This document shows positions 10,534 through 23,960 of a stretch of DNA of 64,000 nt, one piece after another. A model generated the notes under the pieces. The model worked only from the letters and a program-made list of their open reading frames with translations, was not told where the DNA came from and did not search any database. Numbering within the stretch: the first letter of the stretch is position 1; every line of letters starts with the position of its first letter. Source of the stretch: Chromera velia (Eukaryota > Sar > Chromeraceae); contig JAHBMJ010003490.1 in NCBI GenBank assembly GCA_018398765.1, forward strand, positions 15,001 to 79,000. Reading direction: 5' to 3'. The translations under genes and the position numbers were made by a program.

Positions 10534-13500
10534 ATGGGCTTCCACCTCCTCTCCACTCCTCTTCTCTGTCTTCCTGCAGCCACGGCACTATTCAACTGTG
10601 CACTCGGGAATCACAACTGTGACGTGAATGCGGACTGCAGTGCGGTTCTGCTTTCCTTCACTTGTGCGTGCAACTCGGGATTCGAAGGAGACGGCATAGT
10701 CTGTGGAATCCGCATCCCGCCTGCTGACATCGGTCGGGGCGATTGGAGCGGTTTCACCTGGGAGAAGGACGACGAGAACACCTTCAACGGAGTATTGACT
10801 GTGCGAAAGGACTACACAGGCTCTGTGTGTCCGGGAGAGTATAGGGCGTATGCGCAACACGAATGGAAATGGTACAACTTTTCTCGCACAGTGGCAAATA
10901 CTGAGATGCTCGTCTCCTCAGCGTTCGACGGGATCCATTCGCATATCCCATGGCAGTCAGAATTTGGATCTGCGGGCCTGAATGGTCCCGATACAGAGGA
11001 TTTCATTATCCTCCAAACCCCTTGCTACATCAATTTTGCGGGGTACGCGTGGCAGTCGAGAACAGGAAACTTCGAGGACCAAAACCCGTCCTCGGTGGTA
11101 GTGGCTGGAGCCAACAGCACCAGTGGACCGTGGACGGATCTCCACTCATTTAGTGGCGTCAATGACTGGACACCTGAATTGACCAAAAGGTGGCCTGCAG
11201 ACGTGAGGCCAGACACCCCGTTCAGGTTCTTTCGGTTCCTCTTGAGGAGGGCTCAAGACACAAACGGCAGACAGATCAGCTGTGGTCAAACGTTTCTGTA
11301 CGCTTCTACTTGGACGGGTCCGTCTGTCTGCCTTCCTGTCTGCCTGTTGGTCTATCGGGCTGTCAGTCTGTCGGTCTGCCTGTCGGTCTGTCGGTCTGTC
11401 TGTCGGTCTGTGAAGGCAGAAGAAAAAACATATGGTCTGCCTGTCGGTCTGTCGGTCTGTCTGTCGGTCCGTCTGTCTGTGAAAGGCGAAGAAGAAACAT
11501 ATGGTCTGTCTGCCTGACTATCTGTCTGTCTGTCTGTCTGTCTGTCTCTTTGTCTGTCTGTTATGTACATGAAAGAAAGAAGGGAGAAGAAGAAACATAT
11601 TGTCTGTCTGTCTGTCTGTCTGTCTCTGTCTGTCCGTCGGTCGGTCGGTCGGTCTGTCTCTCCAAAAGAAAGGAAGCGAAAAAGCAAAGTAAAGAAAAGA
11701 CGACCTAGACTGTCTGTCTGTGTTTGTGCAGAGCTCGACGAGTGCGCCACCGGAAAGCACAACTGCGACCCGAGGGCCTCCTGTACGGACACAGACGGCA
11801 GCTTCACTTGTGCATGCAACATGGGTTGGGAGGGCAACGGGGTGGGATGCGGGTACCGAATCCCTCCTTCTGACATAGGCGGAGGGAGCAACGTTGACTT
11901 CACATGGACAAAAGACGGGAGGAATTTATTTAACGAGTTTGTCACGATTTACAAGGAATACACGGGATCCGTCTGTCCCGGCACGTACAGAGTTTATCCT
12001 TCAACGACATGGGTGAACAACCCAGGGAACAGCTCCGTTGATGCGGATGAAAATCTGCCTTCGTCTCTCTTTGACGGAAGCGCGACCGGTAGACCTTGGT
12101 GGGCCGCTGACAACGTGGAGAGCAGACTGAGCACCTCAGCTCCCGACTCAGAGCTTCATATTACATTGCGAACTCCCTGCTACATCAGCTTGGCAGCCTA
12201 CTCATGGCAGTCCATGTCCTGTGCATTTTTCCTGAATTGCGAAGGCCTGCACCCCTCTGCCCTGAACGTCTCTGGGTCGAACAGCACTGAGGGTCCGTGG
12301 ACGACCCTCCACAGCTTTACGGGGATCACCTCATGGAGTGGGGGGGGGGAGACGAAGACTTGGGGGGTTGACAGGGACATGAGGGTCCAGGGGCCGTTCA
12401 ACTTCTTTCGCTTCACGGTCAGGAGGGTGCAGGCTGAAGTGCCCAGTCGGCCCTTGGGAGAGCAGGCAATCCTCTACGCAGCAGCTTGGACAGGTACGTC
12501 GATCGGCTAGATGCATGCATGTCTGAAGGGGGATCCATTCAAGCCCAAGTGAGAGTCGGAAGAAAAGCTGTTTGTTTGCTAGTTGGGACCCTTTACAATG
12601 CACTTAGGAATGTTCTTTCTGTCTCATACAATGGAGAAATGCGTAGATGTGTATGACTGATGTGCGTCTCTGTGCGTATGTGTTCATCTGTCCGTGTTTA
12701 TCTTCCCATTTAGCGGACACACAAAAGAAGTCAGACGACTTAGCTGGGGTACATTTCCTTCCGTGAATTTTCACCATCCAGAATTTCCGGAGATGTTTGG
12801 TCTGTTGTTTTTTTTGTGCAGAGCTGGATGAGTGCGCTGCTGGATTGGACAATTGCCACAGCCACGCCAGTTGTGGGAACACAAACGGGAGTTTTAGCTG
12901 CACCTGCAATGCTGGTTGGGATGGAGACGGGGTGGTGTGCGGGATCAGAGTTCCTCCAGTCGACATCGGGAGGGGAGATGCAGATGCGTTCAGCTGGGAT
13001 AAGGACGCAACAAATCTGTATAATGGGACAGTGACGATCTTCAAAGACTACGAAGGATCCGTGTGCAAGGGAGAGTACCGCGTGTTTGCACCAAACGGAT
13101 GGTTCAATGACCCAGGGGACGAGACAGTGGTGAGCAACGAAGGCCTCCCTTCCGTGCTCTTTGACGGCAACGTGGCTTCTCAATTCCCCTGGCACTCTCA
13201 AGGATGGCTGCCTGATATTTCGTCCGGGTATGAGGGAGGGGAACATGTCATTTTGGGCACTCCGTGCTTGGTTACCCTTGCCGGGTATGCCATTCAGTCT
13301 CGCACCGATTGTTGTGAGGCACAGGCACCCTCTGCCGTGAACGTGTCGGGGTCCAACAGTTCGACTGGACCGTGGACGATTCTTGGCTCCTTTACAGGAG
13401 AGGGCGGGTGGACAGTCTCTGAAATGAGGACCTGGGGTGTGGATCTGATCGCAGGGCCCTTCAGGTTTTTTCGCTTCACGATGCGAAGAGTGCAGTCCAC

Positions 13501-14670
13501 ATCGTGGGATATGGTCTCTGCAAATGAGATCATTCTCTACGCAGAATCAGTCACAGGTCTGTCTGTCTGTCTGTCGCTGTTTTTCTGTTTTTTGTTCTTC
13601 CCCCGCACATCGATCTGTCGGTCGGTAGAGATGTTGAGTTCACTCTTCTATGTTTGAAGCTTCCGCAGGATCTTGGTCGAGTGCCTAGCTCGATCTTCTT
13701 GCTAGACATTTGTCTCTCTCTGAAAGACTTAAAAACTGACTTGCCACTAAATTCTTATGGTCATGACGCGCAGATCGTGACGAGTGCGCGGAGGGTGTCC
13801 ACAACTGTCTTTCTCAGGCGTCATGCACCAACACAGACGGGAGCTTCACATGTGCGTGTGGCAATCCTTTGGCTGGGGACGGTATAGGCGTATGTGGTAT
13901 TCAAATACCCCCTCCCGACATCGGCCGAGGCGACTCTGGGAGTTTCACTTGGACGAAGGACCTTGTGGACCTCTACAACGGCACCGAGACCTTCTACAAG
14001 AACTACACCGGGTCCGTGTGCCCAGGAGAGTTTCGGGTGTTCTCCCCAGACAGGTGGGAAGACTATCCGGGATTCACTCCCACTATGACCAATCAGGAGT
14101 GGCTCCCATCATCCCTCTTTGACGGATCGGGCGTCCATAAGGCGTTTTGTACAGGGGTCGATGTCCCAACGCCAACTGACCCTGTAGAATCTCAGGTCCA
14201 TGTGATTTTGAGCCTTCCTTGTTTTATTGTACTGGGGGGGTATGGATGGCAAACCCGTAAAGGTGGACAATACGACAGGGCTCCGTCAGCAATGAACGTT
14301 TCTGGAGCAAACAGCACAGATGGACCCTGGACGACGTTGCACTCATTCACGGGACTCCGAGTCACCGACTGGAAGTCTGAGGAGATGAAGATTTGGGCGG
14401 TGGACACTGTTGCAGGGCCTTTCAGGTTCATCCGCTTTACCATCAGAAGGGGCGCAAGTGACCCATCCAATATGGTTTGCGGGGAGCGAGCACCTCTATA
14501 TGCTTTGTCGTGGAGTGGTAAGTCTTTTGGGAGTCAGAAGGGCGGACGAAAGATTCTTTCTGCCCGTTTGAACTCAGAAAGAGAAAGAAGTCCCGTCTCT
14601 TCCGACTGAAAAGGCTCTGTTAGGCCTCCTTATTGAATGCACAGTTTGGAAGTCTTTCTCTGTTTCTCTC

Positions 14671-14709
<39 letters not shown>

Positions 14710-14897
14710 TTTTTTTTTTTTTCTTTCTTTCTTTTTTTTTTTTTTCTTTCTTTCTTTCTCTCTTTCTTTCTTTTTTTTTTTCTTTCTTTCTTTCTTTCTT
14801 TCTTTCTTTCCTTCTTTCTTTTTTTTTTTCTTTCTTTCTTTCTTTCTTTCTTTCTTGCTTTCTGTCTTTCTTTCTTTCTTCCTTCCTTCCTTTCTTC

Positions 14898-14934
<37 letters not shown>

Positions 14935-17900
14935 TTTCCATACATGCAGCTTGCTAACTCGTGTCAGCGTCTCCATCTGCAAAGTTTTTACACAGGGGCT
15001 CGATAAATGGCTCGTGGCTTTCCACTTCCGCTTTTGAATTCCTCCGTCCCCCTCCTTCCTCCCCTTCCCTGGGTACGCAGAGCTCGACGAGTGCGCGGCT
15101 GGGGTTCACAACTGTGACCCTCAGGCAACGTGTGCAAACACCCATGGGAGTTTCACCTGTTCCTGTCCCTCCCATGCCATGGACGCGTATGGAGACGGGA
15201 GTCTCTGCGGCATTCGCATTCCTCCAGATGACATCGGGAGGGGGGACCCTGGCGAGTTCACCTGGACGAAGGACGTCGTTAACCTCTTCAGTGGCTTCCC
15301 GACTTTTCATACGGACTACAGAGGGGAAATATGTCCAGGAGAGTTCCGCGTCTATGCGTCGAATGAATGGGACGAGTATTCGGGGCTTGGGGGGCCGAAC
15401 GTGACGTTGCAAGAGAATCCTCCTTCGGCTCTTTTTGATGGCAGCCCGACCGGAAATCCCTGGCTGACTGAAGAGGAATTCGCCGGTAGGTCCGTACTTT
15501 GGAACGTGTACGCAGTTTGTTGGTGGAATGGAATTTGTGACAGGTTCTTGTGAAGAATTTTTCCTGCCCGTGTGCCTGCCCGCATGATGAATCCCGTGTG
15601 CCCGTGTGCCTGCCTGCATGATGAATCCCGTGTGCCCGTGTGCCTGCCTGCATGATGAATCCCGTGTGCACGTGTGCCTGCCTGCATGATGAATCCCGTG
15701 TGCCGGTGTGACTGCCTGCATGATAAATGATCGGTATCAAGAGAGTTTATACCTCCTCTCAAAGTATGGATGAGATCGGATGGAGACAGAATAATCATGC
15801 TGACACTGTAGGGATCTTATTTGTTTATGTTTTCTTCTGAAGCTTCTTGATTTTCCCTCTCATTCTTTGCATTTTTTAAAGCCGCTCCACCCTTCGGTCC
15901 AATTTTCCATTCCTGAAATGATTCATGATGTTGACCCCTGCATCCCTGCAGGACTGGAAGCAGCCACCCCCTCGGAGGTGCACGTGCTTCTGCAGACGCC
16001 CTGCCACATGAAAGTCAGAGGGTATGCATGGCAGGCGCATTCCACTCAGGAGACGCGTAATCCTTCTGCCATGCTCTTGTCTGGTTCCAACAGCACGTCT
16101 GGGCCCTGGACAGTGCTTCATTGGTTCCAGGGAGTTACGGATTGGACTGTGAATGAGATCAAGACCTTCGGCACCAATGCAAATGGCACGGCCGACTGGT
16201 ACAAAGTGTTTGCATTCACACTCTGGAGGGCGAGCCAGAATGACCCAAAAGCTTTTGGGGGGGATCAGGCATACTTCCTGGCATCTGAGTGGAAAGGTTG
16301 GTTGCACCTGAGAGAGAGAGAGGGTCTGAGAGTCAAAGGCGAGATCGCCTTGTTTTCCTGGACATGTTGTCCTTTCAGACTTGGTTTTTTGGCTTCGCTT
16401 CTTTCTTCCTGCCGTCATTCCTTCTTTTTCCTTCTCCATTCCGTGTCTGAAAAACCTCCTTTTTTTTCTCTGTTTCTGCAGAGGTCAATGAGTGCACTGC
16501 GGGAGTGCACAACTGCGACCCCCAGGCGACCTGTGCGAACACGAATGGGAGCTTCACCTGCGCCTGCCCCTCTGACATGGAAGGCGACGGCGTCGGGTGC
16601 GGTATCCGTATTCCCCCATCAGACATCGGCAGGGGGGACAACCAGGGGTTTACCTGGATGAAGGACACCCAGAACTTGTTCGAGGGACTTGTGACAATCT
16701 ACAAGGAATACTCGGGTGCAGTCTGCCCAGGACAGTATCGGGTGTATGCACCCAACTGGGTTGAGAATCCGGGGCTGGATCCGGGTGTGGCCTCGGGGGA
16801 GCGTCTGCCGTCTGCCCTTTTCGACTCGAACAGCTTGGGAAAACAGTGGCGGCCTGTGGACCAAGTGGCGGGACAGTCAAATGCAAATGAATCTGCTCTG
16901 CATGTCATTCTGGGCACTCCATGCTACATCAAGTTGGTAGGATGGGCACTTCAGGCGAACGACTGTTGTCCGGACAGGAATCCAGCGTCGATGGCAATAG
17001 CGGGGGGGAATAGCACTGCGGGGCCCTGGACGACTCTCCACTCGTTCGCTGGGGTGATCAATTGGGTGAACGACAAGATTCGTGACACTCAAGTAGATCA
17101 AAGGGGGCTCGGGCCCTTCCGCTTCTTTCGTTTCACGTACAGAAGAATGCAGAACGGCCTGGAGATCAGACCCCAAACAGCAAACATTTGGCTCTACGCG
17201 GAGTCGTGGACAGGTACGTGCGTCTGTCGTATCTTTGCATGCCCCTGTTTAATTTCTTCTTGTTGCAATACCTGTTTGTTTGTGTTTTCCAACAACGTGG
17301 TCTCCCTGTCAACTGCAGGTGCTTCTTCTCGTTTCTCCTCCTCACAAAAAGATCTTCTCAATCCTCTTGCCCATACTCTTATTGCAGAACTTGACGAATG
17401 CCTGACGGGCGTGCACAACTGCAACCCAGAAGAGGTGTGCACAAACACGAATGGCAGCTTCACCTGCCACCTCCGCATTCCTCAAGCGGACATCGGCAGG
17501 GGGGATTCGACTGCAAACACTTGGACCAAGGACGTCAGCTTTCTGTTCAACGGCACGGTGACGATGTTCAAGAGCTACGAAGGCGCCGTATGTCCGGGCG
17601 AATACAGGGTCTTCGCCCCCAACGGCTGGCAAGACAATCAGGGGGTGACCACTGCTGTCGATGCCACTGAGGCCCTGCCCTCCTCGATATTCGATGGAAG
17701 CGAATCGGCAAGGGCGTACTGCTCTCCGGAGCCGAGCATCGCTGGCCTCGCATCAGCAGAGGAATCGGCAGAGAGCATTATCTTGGGCATTCCCTGTTTC
17801 CTTACTCTTGAAGGATACGCGCTCCAAGCTCGCAATGACGAGAAAGAGCTAATGGCTCCCTCTGCACTCAATGTGTCGGGAGCAAACAGCACTGACGGAC

Positions 17901-20900
17901 CCTGGACACAGCTCCACTCCTTCAGCGGTGTCAATTGGACTCTTGGAGAGCTCAAAACATTCCAAATGCCCCATTCCGAACTCGCAGGTCCTTTCCGTTA
18001 CTTCCAATTCACTACGCGGAGAATCTCCAGGGACCTCGACTGGACTGTGTGCATTGATCAGGCATACCTGCTTACTTCGTCTGTTACTGGTCAGTCGGCA
18101 GGTATGGTCGGAGGCAGCTGGCAACAGGAAAAAGGATGAAACGCCTTCCTGGATAGCTTCCTGGAAGAGCAGTCTTGTTTCTGAATTTCTTTTTGAGAAG
18201 CGGCACTTCTTTTTTCCAGAACTCAGAAATCGTGTGTTTCCGTCTCAGAGAAAGTGAACGTTACCTGCAACAATCATGATCGATACAATACCATTGTATG
18301 TGCCTGCAGAGCTCGACGAGTGTGCGGCAGGGGTGCACAACTGCCACCCAGAGGCGAATTGTACAAACACGAACGGCAGCTTCACGTGCGCCTGTCGCAC
18401 TGGCTTGGAAGGAGACGGCGTGAACGTTTGTGGTCTTTTGATTCCCCCAGCAGACATTGGCAGGGGTGACAACGACGATTTCAGCTGGACGAAGGACGAC
18501 TTCAATCGGTACAACGGGATTGTGACCATCTACAAAGAATACGCAGGAGAGGTGTGCCCGGGGGAATACCGGGTGTATGCCTCCAACAGCTGGTTCAACG
18601 ATCCTGGAGATGCGACTCTGGGATTTGAGGGACTCCCGTCGTCTCTTTTTGACAGAGACACTCAGGGACTTCCCTGGAGGACTGTAGACACGATTGCAGG
18701 CTACAGTTCAACGACCGAGTCGGAGGATCACCTGATATTGGGAACTCCTTGCTACATCAGTTTGGAAGCGTTTGCCTGGCAGGCTCGTGCAGATTGCTGC
18801 ACCAACGAGAACCCGTCTGCCATGAACGTCTCTGGTGCGTACAACATTGAGGGGCCGTGGACGTTGTTGCACTCGTTCTCTGGGGTCACTGACTGGTCTG
18901 TAGGCGAGCTGAAGACCTTCACTGTGGATCCCGCTGTAGTTGTCAGTGCGGGAAAGTTCAGGTTCTTCAAGATGAACGTTAGGAAGGTCAACAGGGCTCT
19001 GCCTGGAATCGGCAGTGGCGCTCAGGCGTTTTTCTCTGCGGCCGATTGGACAGGTAAGCAAGGAACAGAAATGTTTCGAAGTCAAGAAAAGCACCTTTTC
19101 AGTTCAGCCTGCTTGACTGAGGGTTTTTTGATCCGGACGTCAGTTCACAAAGTTGACGCAACTGCGAGAAATGCTGAAAGAGAGAGCGGCGGCCTACTTG
19201 AGGCTTGCACAGGAGAACTGGTCCTTCTTTCTTTGATGTCTTTGCCCACTCTTGTCGTCTTCTCTGTCTGCAGAGCTGGATGAGTGTGCCGCAGGGGTGC
19301 ACAACTGCCACCTAGAGGCCAATTGCACGAACACGAACGGCAGCTTCACTTGCGCATGCAATACCTCCACCGGACTGTCAGGGGACGGCATCGTGTGTGG
19401 CATCCAGATTCCTCCCGTTGACATTGGCACAGGAACTATGGGCTCAGCCCCCTTCACCTGGGCAAAAGACGACGTGAATCTCTTCACCGGTATAGTCACA
19501 ATCTACAAACACTACGCAGGCGCTGTATGTCCGGGGGAGTATCGGGTGTACACCTCTCACAACTGGTATGGGTATGCCGGAGTGACAACTGCTGTCGGTC
19601 CGTCGACAGAGTTCTTCCCGTCGTCTTTATTCGATGGGACGGGGGACGGACGCGCGTACTGTTCAGCTGCCACCACAGTCGCAGGGCTGAATGATCCCGC
19701 AGAATCCGAACTGCAGATCATTCTGGGTACGCCTTGTTACGTCCACATGGCAGGGTATGCATGGGAGACGCGTGCGGGGGCCGAGCATGCCCTAAAAGCT
19801 CCCTCAGCTATGAATTTCTCTGCGTCCAATAGTACAGAGGGACCCTGGACGACGCTCGACTCTTTCACCGGAGTGACGAATTGGGAGAAAGCAGAGACGA
19901 AGACGTGGGCTGTAGGTGTGGTCGCAGGGGGGCCCTTCAGGTTCTTTCGGTACACCCTCAGAAGGACGGCAATGACCACTGCAAGTGATGCATGCGGAGA
20001 AAGGGCGCCTCTCTATGCACTCTCATGGACAGGTCGGTCGTCCGATGCGATCTTGAGCACATAGTCTTCTGATGACGATGATGATTTTTTCCTTTGAAAA
20101 TCCTTTGGGTCAAACTGTTCATACGCCAAATTAAGCCGCTTGAAACGAAAAAGAAGGCAACAAGGATTGCATAACCTTACATTGGCTTTGCTGCTTTGGT
20201 TCTGTTTTTTGCAGAGCTTGATGAGTGCTTAGCAGGCGTGCACAACTGCAACTCTGAAGCGACCTGTACCAACACGAATGGGAGCTTCACTTGCACCTGC
20301 CCCCCCGGTCTAGTGGGAGACGGCGTTGTCGCCTGCGGCTTTCGCATTCCTTCTCTAGACATCGGGCGGGGCGACGCCCAATCTTTCACCTGGACAAAAG
20401 ACGATACGAACTTGTACGAAGGCACGGTGACAATCTACAAGGAATATTCAGGCGAGGTGTGTCCAGGTGAATACCGAGTGTACGCTCCCAACGAATGGTT
20501 TCACTATCCAGGGGTGACGTCAACCATGAACAGTAACGAGTGGGCCCCCTCGTCGCTGTTTGACGGGAGTACAGTTGGGTTGGCCTACTGCACGGACGAT
20601 GGTTCCGCTAATTTTATTGCGTCCCCAACCGACCCGGTGGAATCGGAGGTTCACGTCATTTTGGGTTTGCCCTGTTTTGTCTCTCTCAACGCGTACGCTT
20701 GGGAGACCCGAGCAGAAGCCGCTTGGTACGGGAATGTTCCTTCTGCCATGAACGTGTCGGCAGCAAACAGCACAGATGGACCGTGGACCTGGCTCCATTC
20801 TTTCGAGAACGTCACGGAGTGGTCTATCGGGGAATTGAAAGAATGGGGGGTTGACGCCCCTGCAAGAGCCGCAGGACCATTCAACTTCATTCGGTTCACC

Positions 20901-22130
20901 ATTCGCAGAGGCGCTATGAGCCCTGCAAGTTTCGCATGTGGAGCTCAAGCCTTCATTTACGCATCTGCTTGGAAAGGTCTGTGTGAAAGTTTCTACATGA
21001 TCCTGTTGAGCATGTATCTTGTGACCTTCTGAAATGTTCCTTCCTTTGCATGAAGCGTGCTGCTCATCTTTCAATACACTTCTGCTCGAAGCTTGGCAAG
21101 ATTGAGACATCTAGTCTCATGCTGAACTGGATTCTCATTCCAGAACTCTTACCTTGCGCAGCTCATTTGTCATATCAGGGAGAAGCACCTTCTTTATCTT
21201 CGGCTTTTTTGACTTCTTCCTCGCTCTTGGATAGATAGAAAATAGGCAAACTCTCCATGCAAATTGTATGCCTGCCGACTGAAAGACAATCCTCCGTTCC
21301 CCCTCCCCTCTCTCTCTCGTTTTGTTTTGTGAACGTACAGAAAATCTTGAGTCAATTCGTGCTTTTGTACATGTAACTTTCTGCGTGCATGAATGCAGAT
21401 CTTGATGAGTGCGCGGCGGGGGTGCATAACTGTGCATTCAACGCCTACTGCACAAACACCAACGGCAGCTTTACCTGCGCCTGTCTGAATGGTGTGAATG
21501 GAGACGGCATCGTTTGCGGTACGGAAATTCCTCCTTCGGATATCGGACGAGGAGACTCCGATTCCTTCACCTGGACCAAGGACGACGTGAATCTCTACAA
21601 CGGTGTCGTGACGATTTACAAAGAATATACGGGCGCTGTGTGCCCGGGAGAGTATCGGGTGATGACTCCAGAGGACTGGGCCAATAACCCTGGAGTGGTT
21701 ACTCATTTTCTTGCAACTGAGTGGCTGCCCTCTTCGCTCTTTGACGGAAATACAGATTTCAAGGGATGGTGCTCCACCGACGGTGCAGCTGCTGGTCAGA
21801 CAGACGTGGCAGAATCTCAGGTGCACATCATTCTGCACACCCCCTGCTACATCACGCTGTCTGGGTACTCCTTCGACATTCGAAGCGGTGACTTCACATC
21901 TGCACCTACAGCAATGAACGTCTCAGGCTCAAACAGCTCGTCGGGGCCGTGGACGACGCTCCATTCTTTCGAAGGCGTCTCCTGGAATTCTTTTCTTCCA
22001 AGGAAGTGGCAAGTGAAGGATCTACAGGGTCCCTTCAGCTTTTTTCGATTTACCGTCAGAAGGGTGCAGAATCCCACGGCCGACTTTGCCTGTGGAGACC
22101 TGGCGCTCCTCTACGCTGCGTCTTGGACAG
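10534..22130 (+). CDS. giant gene exons 1-12: eleven EGF + discoidin-like modules
   Basis: Exons: 10534-11317, 11732-12493, 12822-13556, 13774-14517, 15081-15485 plus 15952-16296 (one split module), 16482-17213, 17388-18089, 18310-19053, 19274-20032, 20215-20976, 21399-22130. Each module has about 245 aa and starts and ends in phase 1 (...TGG ACA G | AG CTC GAC GAG TGC). It opens with a calcium-binding-type EGF domain ([27 protein letters not shown]). A linker follows: [36 protein letters not shown]. Then comes a galactose-binding (F5/8 C, discoidin)-like fold with [36 protein letters not shown] and [12 protein letters not shown]. The discoidin assignment rests on motif spacing only. Module 7 (17388-18089) lacks the last third of its EGF (SFTC runs straight into [10 protein letters not shown]). 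N-glycosylation sequons (NVSGSN, NST) recur in every module. Confidence 0.75.
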
Positions 22131-22465
22131 GTGGGTTGCAGCGAGACCTGGGGTGGGTTGGTGTTTCGTTTTGCATTTTTGAAATCTCACGACAGCTCTT
22201 TCTACCATTCGTCGTTCTCCATAGAGTCGGTAAGGGAGTCGCGGATTTGTGTTGTGTGTCTACTTTACGCCACTGGCATAAGCCGCCACTTGTATCCATC
22301 TGTTGAAACTGGTCTTGGTGATCCTTTCATCTTCTTGCTGCAGAGGTCGACGAGTGTGCAGAGGGTACTCACAGCTGCCATAGCGAGGCCAATTGCACGA
22401 ACACGAACGGGTCTTTCGTCTGTTCCTGCTTTCTGGGTCTGGAGGGAAATGGGACTTTCTGTGCA

Positions 22466-22507
<42 letters not shown>

Positions 22508-23439
22508 TGACTGTACGTCTGCATGCCTACTGTCCTTCCACGTGCATGCAGTTTTGTGTTCGTGCTTCTTTTGAATCGAGAAAAGAGCACAGAACTATGC
22601 TCACAACATCACAAGACACTGTCAATCTCTGAAAGCCCTCTCCTCTGCTACAGCATCAGCCGTTTCGTCATGCGCAGTTTCCCCCCCTCTTGTTTGACCC
22701 ACTTTCCTTTCCTCCACTTCCTTGACTGCAGACGCCGACGAGTGCACTCTGGCAACAGACGACTGCAGCTCCGTCGCCTCCTGTCTGAACACGTATGGGA
22801 GTTTTCAGTGTTCATGTCCACAGGGGTACAATGGCACAGGGGTCGTCTGTACGGGTCCGTCGTGCATGCATGCAGACAGGGCAGAAGAAGGCTCAGGAGA
22901 AGAACTCTGGAATAAAAACAGGAGGTTGATGATCGTGCTTACACGTATAAATCGACCATATCGAACCGGAAAGCTACGATGCATAGGACAGTCTGGCAGT
23001 GGGGGTTTGAATCTGTAAGTTTCAGTTTTCTTCCCGTGCAACTGGCTTTGATCCTACTTTGCATTGTTTGGTCTTCTCCCCACAAACCTACCACTGTTTT
23101 GTCTTGCAGAGATCGATGAATGTGAGGATAGCACCCACGACTGCCACCTCGGTGCCTTCTGTGCGAACACCAACGGGTCTTTCGAGTGCCATTGCAACAC
23201 AGGATTCAACGACACAGGAGTCGGGGTAGGACTTCCACAGGGCACTGAATGCACAAGTAAGCTGATCACACCGGCTGTGTCTTATGTGAGTGGGTTTTGC
23301 AGCGAGTATGCCAGTGGGAAGTGTCTCATATTCTGGCCATCTTTTTGTCTCTTCTCATAGGGTCCCCCCTTCTTAATTGTGCTTGGTCTGCAGATGTTGA
23401 CGAGTGCCTTTTTTTTGTCTGCAGATGTTGACGAGTGCC

Positions 23440-23487
<48 letters not shown>

Positions 23488-23540
23488 GTTTGTAGATGTT
23501 GACGAGTGCCTTTTTTTTTGTCTGCAGATTTTGACGAGTG

Positions 23541-23585
<45 letters not shown>

Positions 23586-23665
23586 TATGTGTGTATGTGT
23601 GTGTATGTGTGTTTGCAGATGTTGACGAGTGCCTTTTTTTTTGTCAGCAGATTTTGACGAGTGCC

Positions 23666-23700
<35 letters not shown>

Positions 23701-23752
23701 TTTGCAGATGTTGACGAGTGCCTTTTTTTTTGTCTGCAGATTTTGACGAGTG

Positions 23753-23805
<53 letters not shown>

Positions 23806-23926
23806 TGTGTATGTGTGTGTGTGTATGTGTGTATGTGTGTGTGTGTATGTGTGTATGTGTGTGTATGTGTGTTTGCAGATGTTGACGAGTGCCTTTTTTT
23901 TTGTCTGCAGATTTTGACGAGTGCCT

Positions 23927-23960
<34 letters not shown>

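Noticed and set aside
11352-11945. Minus-strand frame across intron 1 with [12 protein letters not shown]-type sequence
   Set aside because: It is the reverse of a (ctgt)n microsatellite and overlaps the supported module exon on the other strand.
14574-15037. KERKKERK and FLSFFLSFF frames on both strands
   Set aside because: Pure products of the (cttt)n repeat within an intron.
15566-15726. Regularly spaced direct repeats resembling a CRISPR array
   Set aside because: The 34-bp units are contiguous with no unique spacers and lie in a eukaryotic intron.
22086-22574. 162-aa plus-strand frame over exon 12 end and exon 13
   Set aside because: Reads the EGF exon in the wrong phase and passes through the (ga)n repeat.
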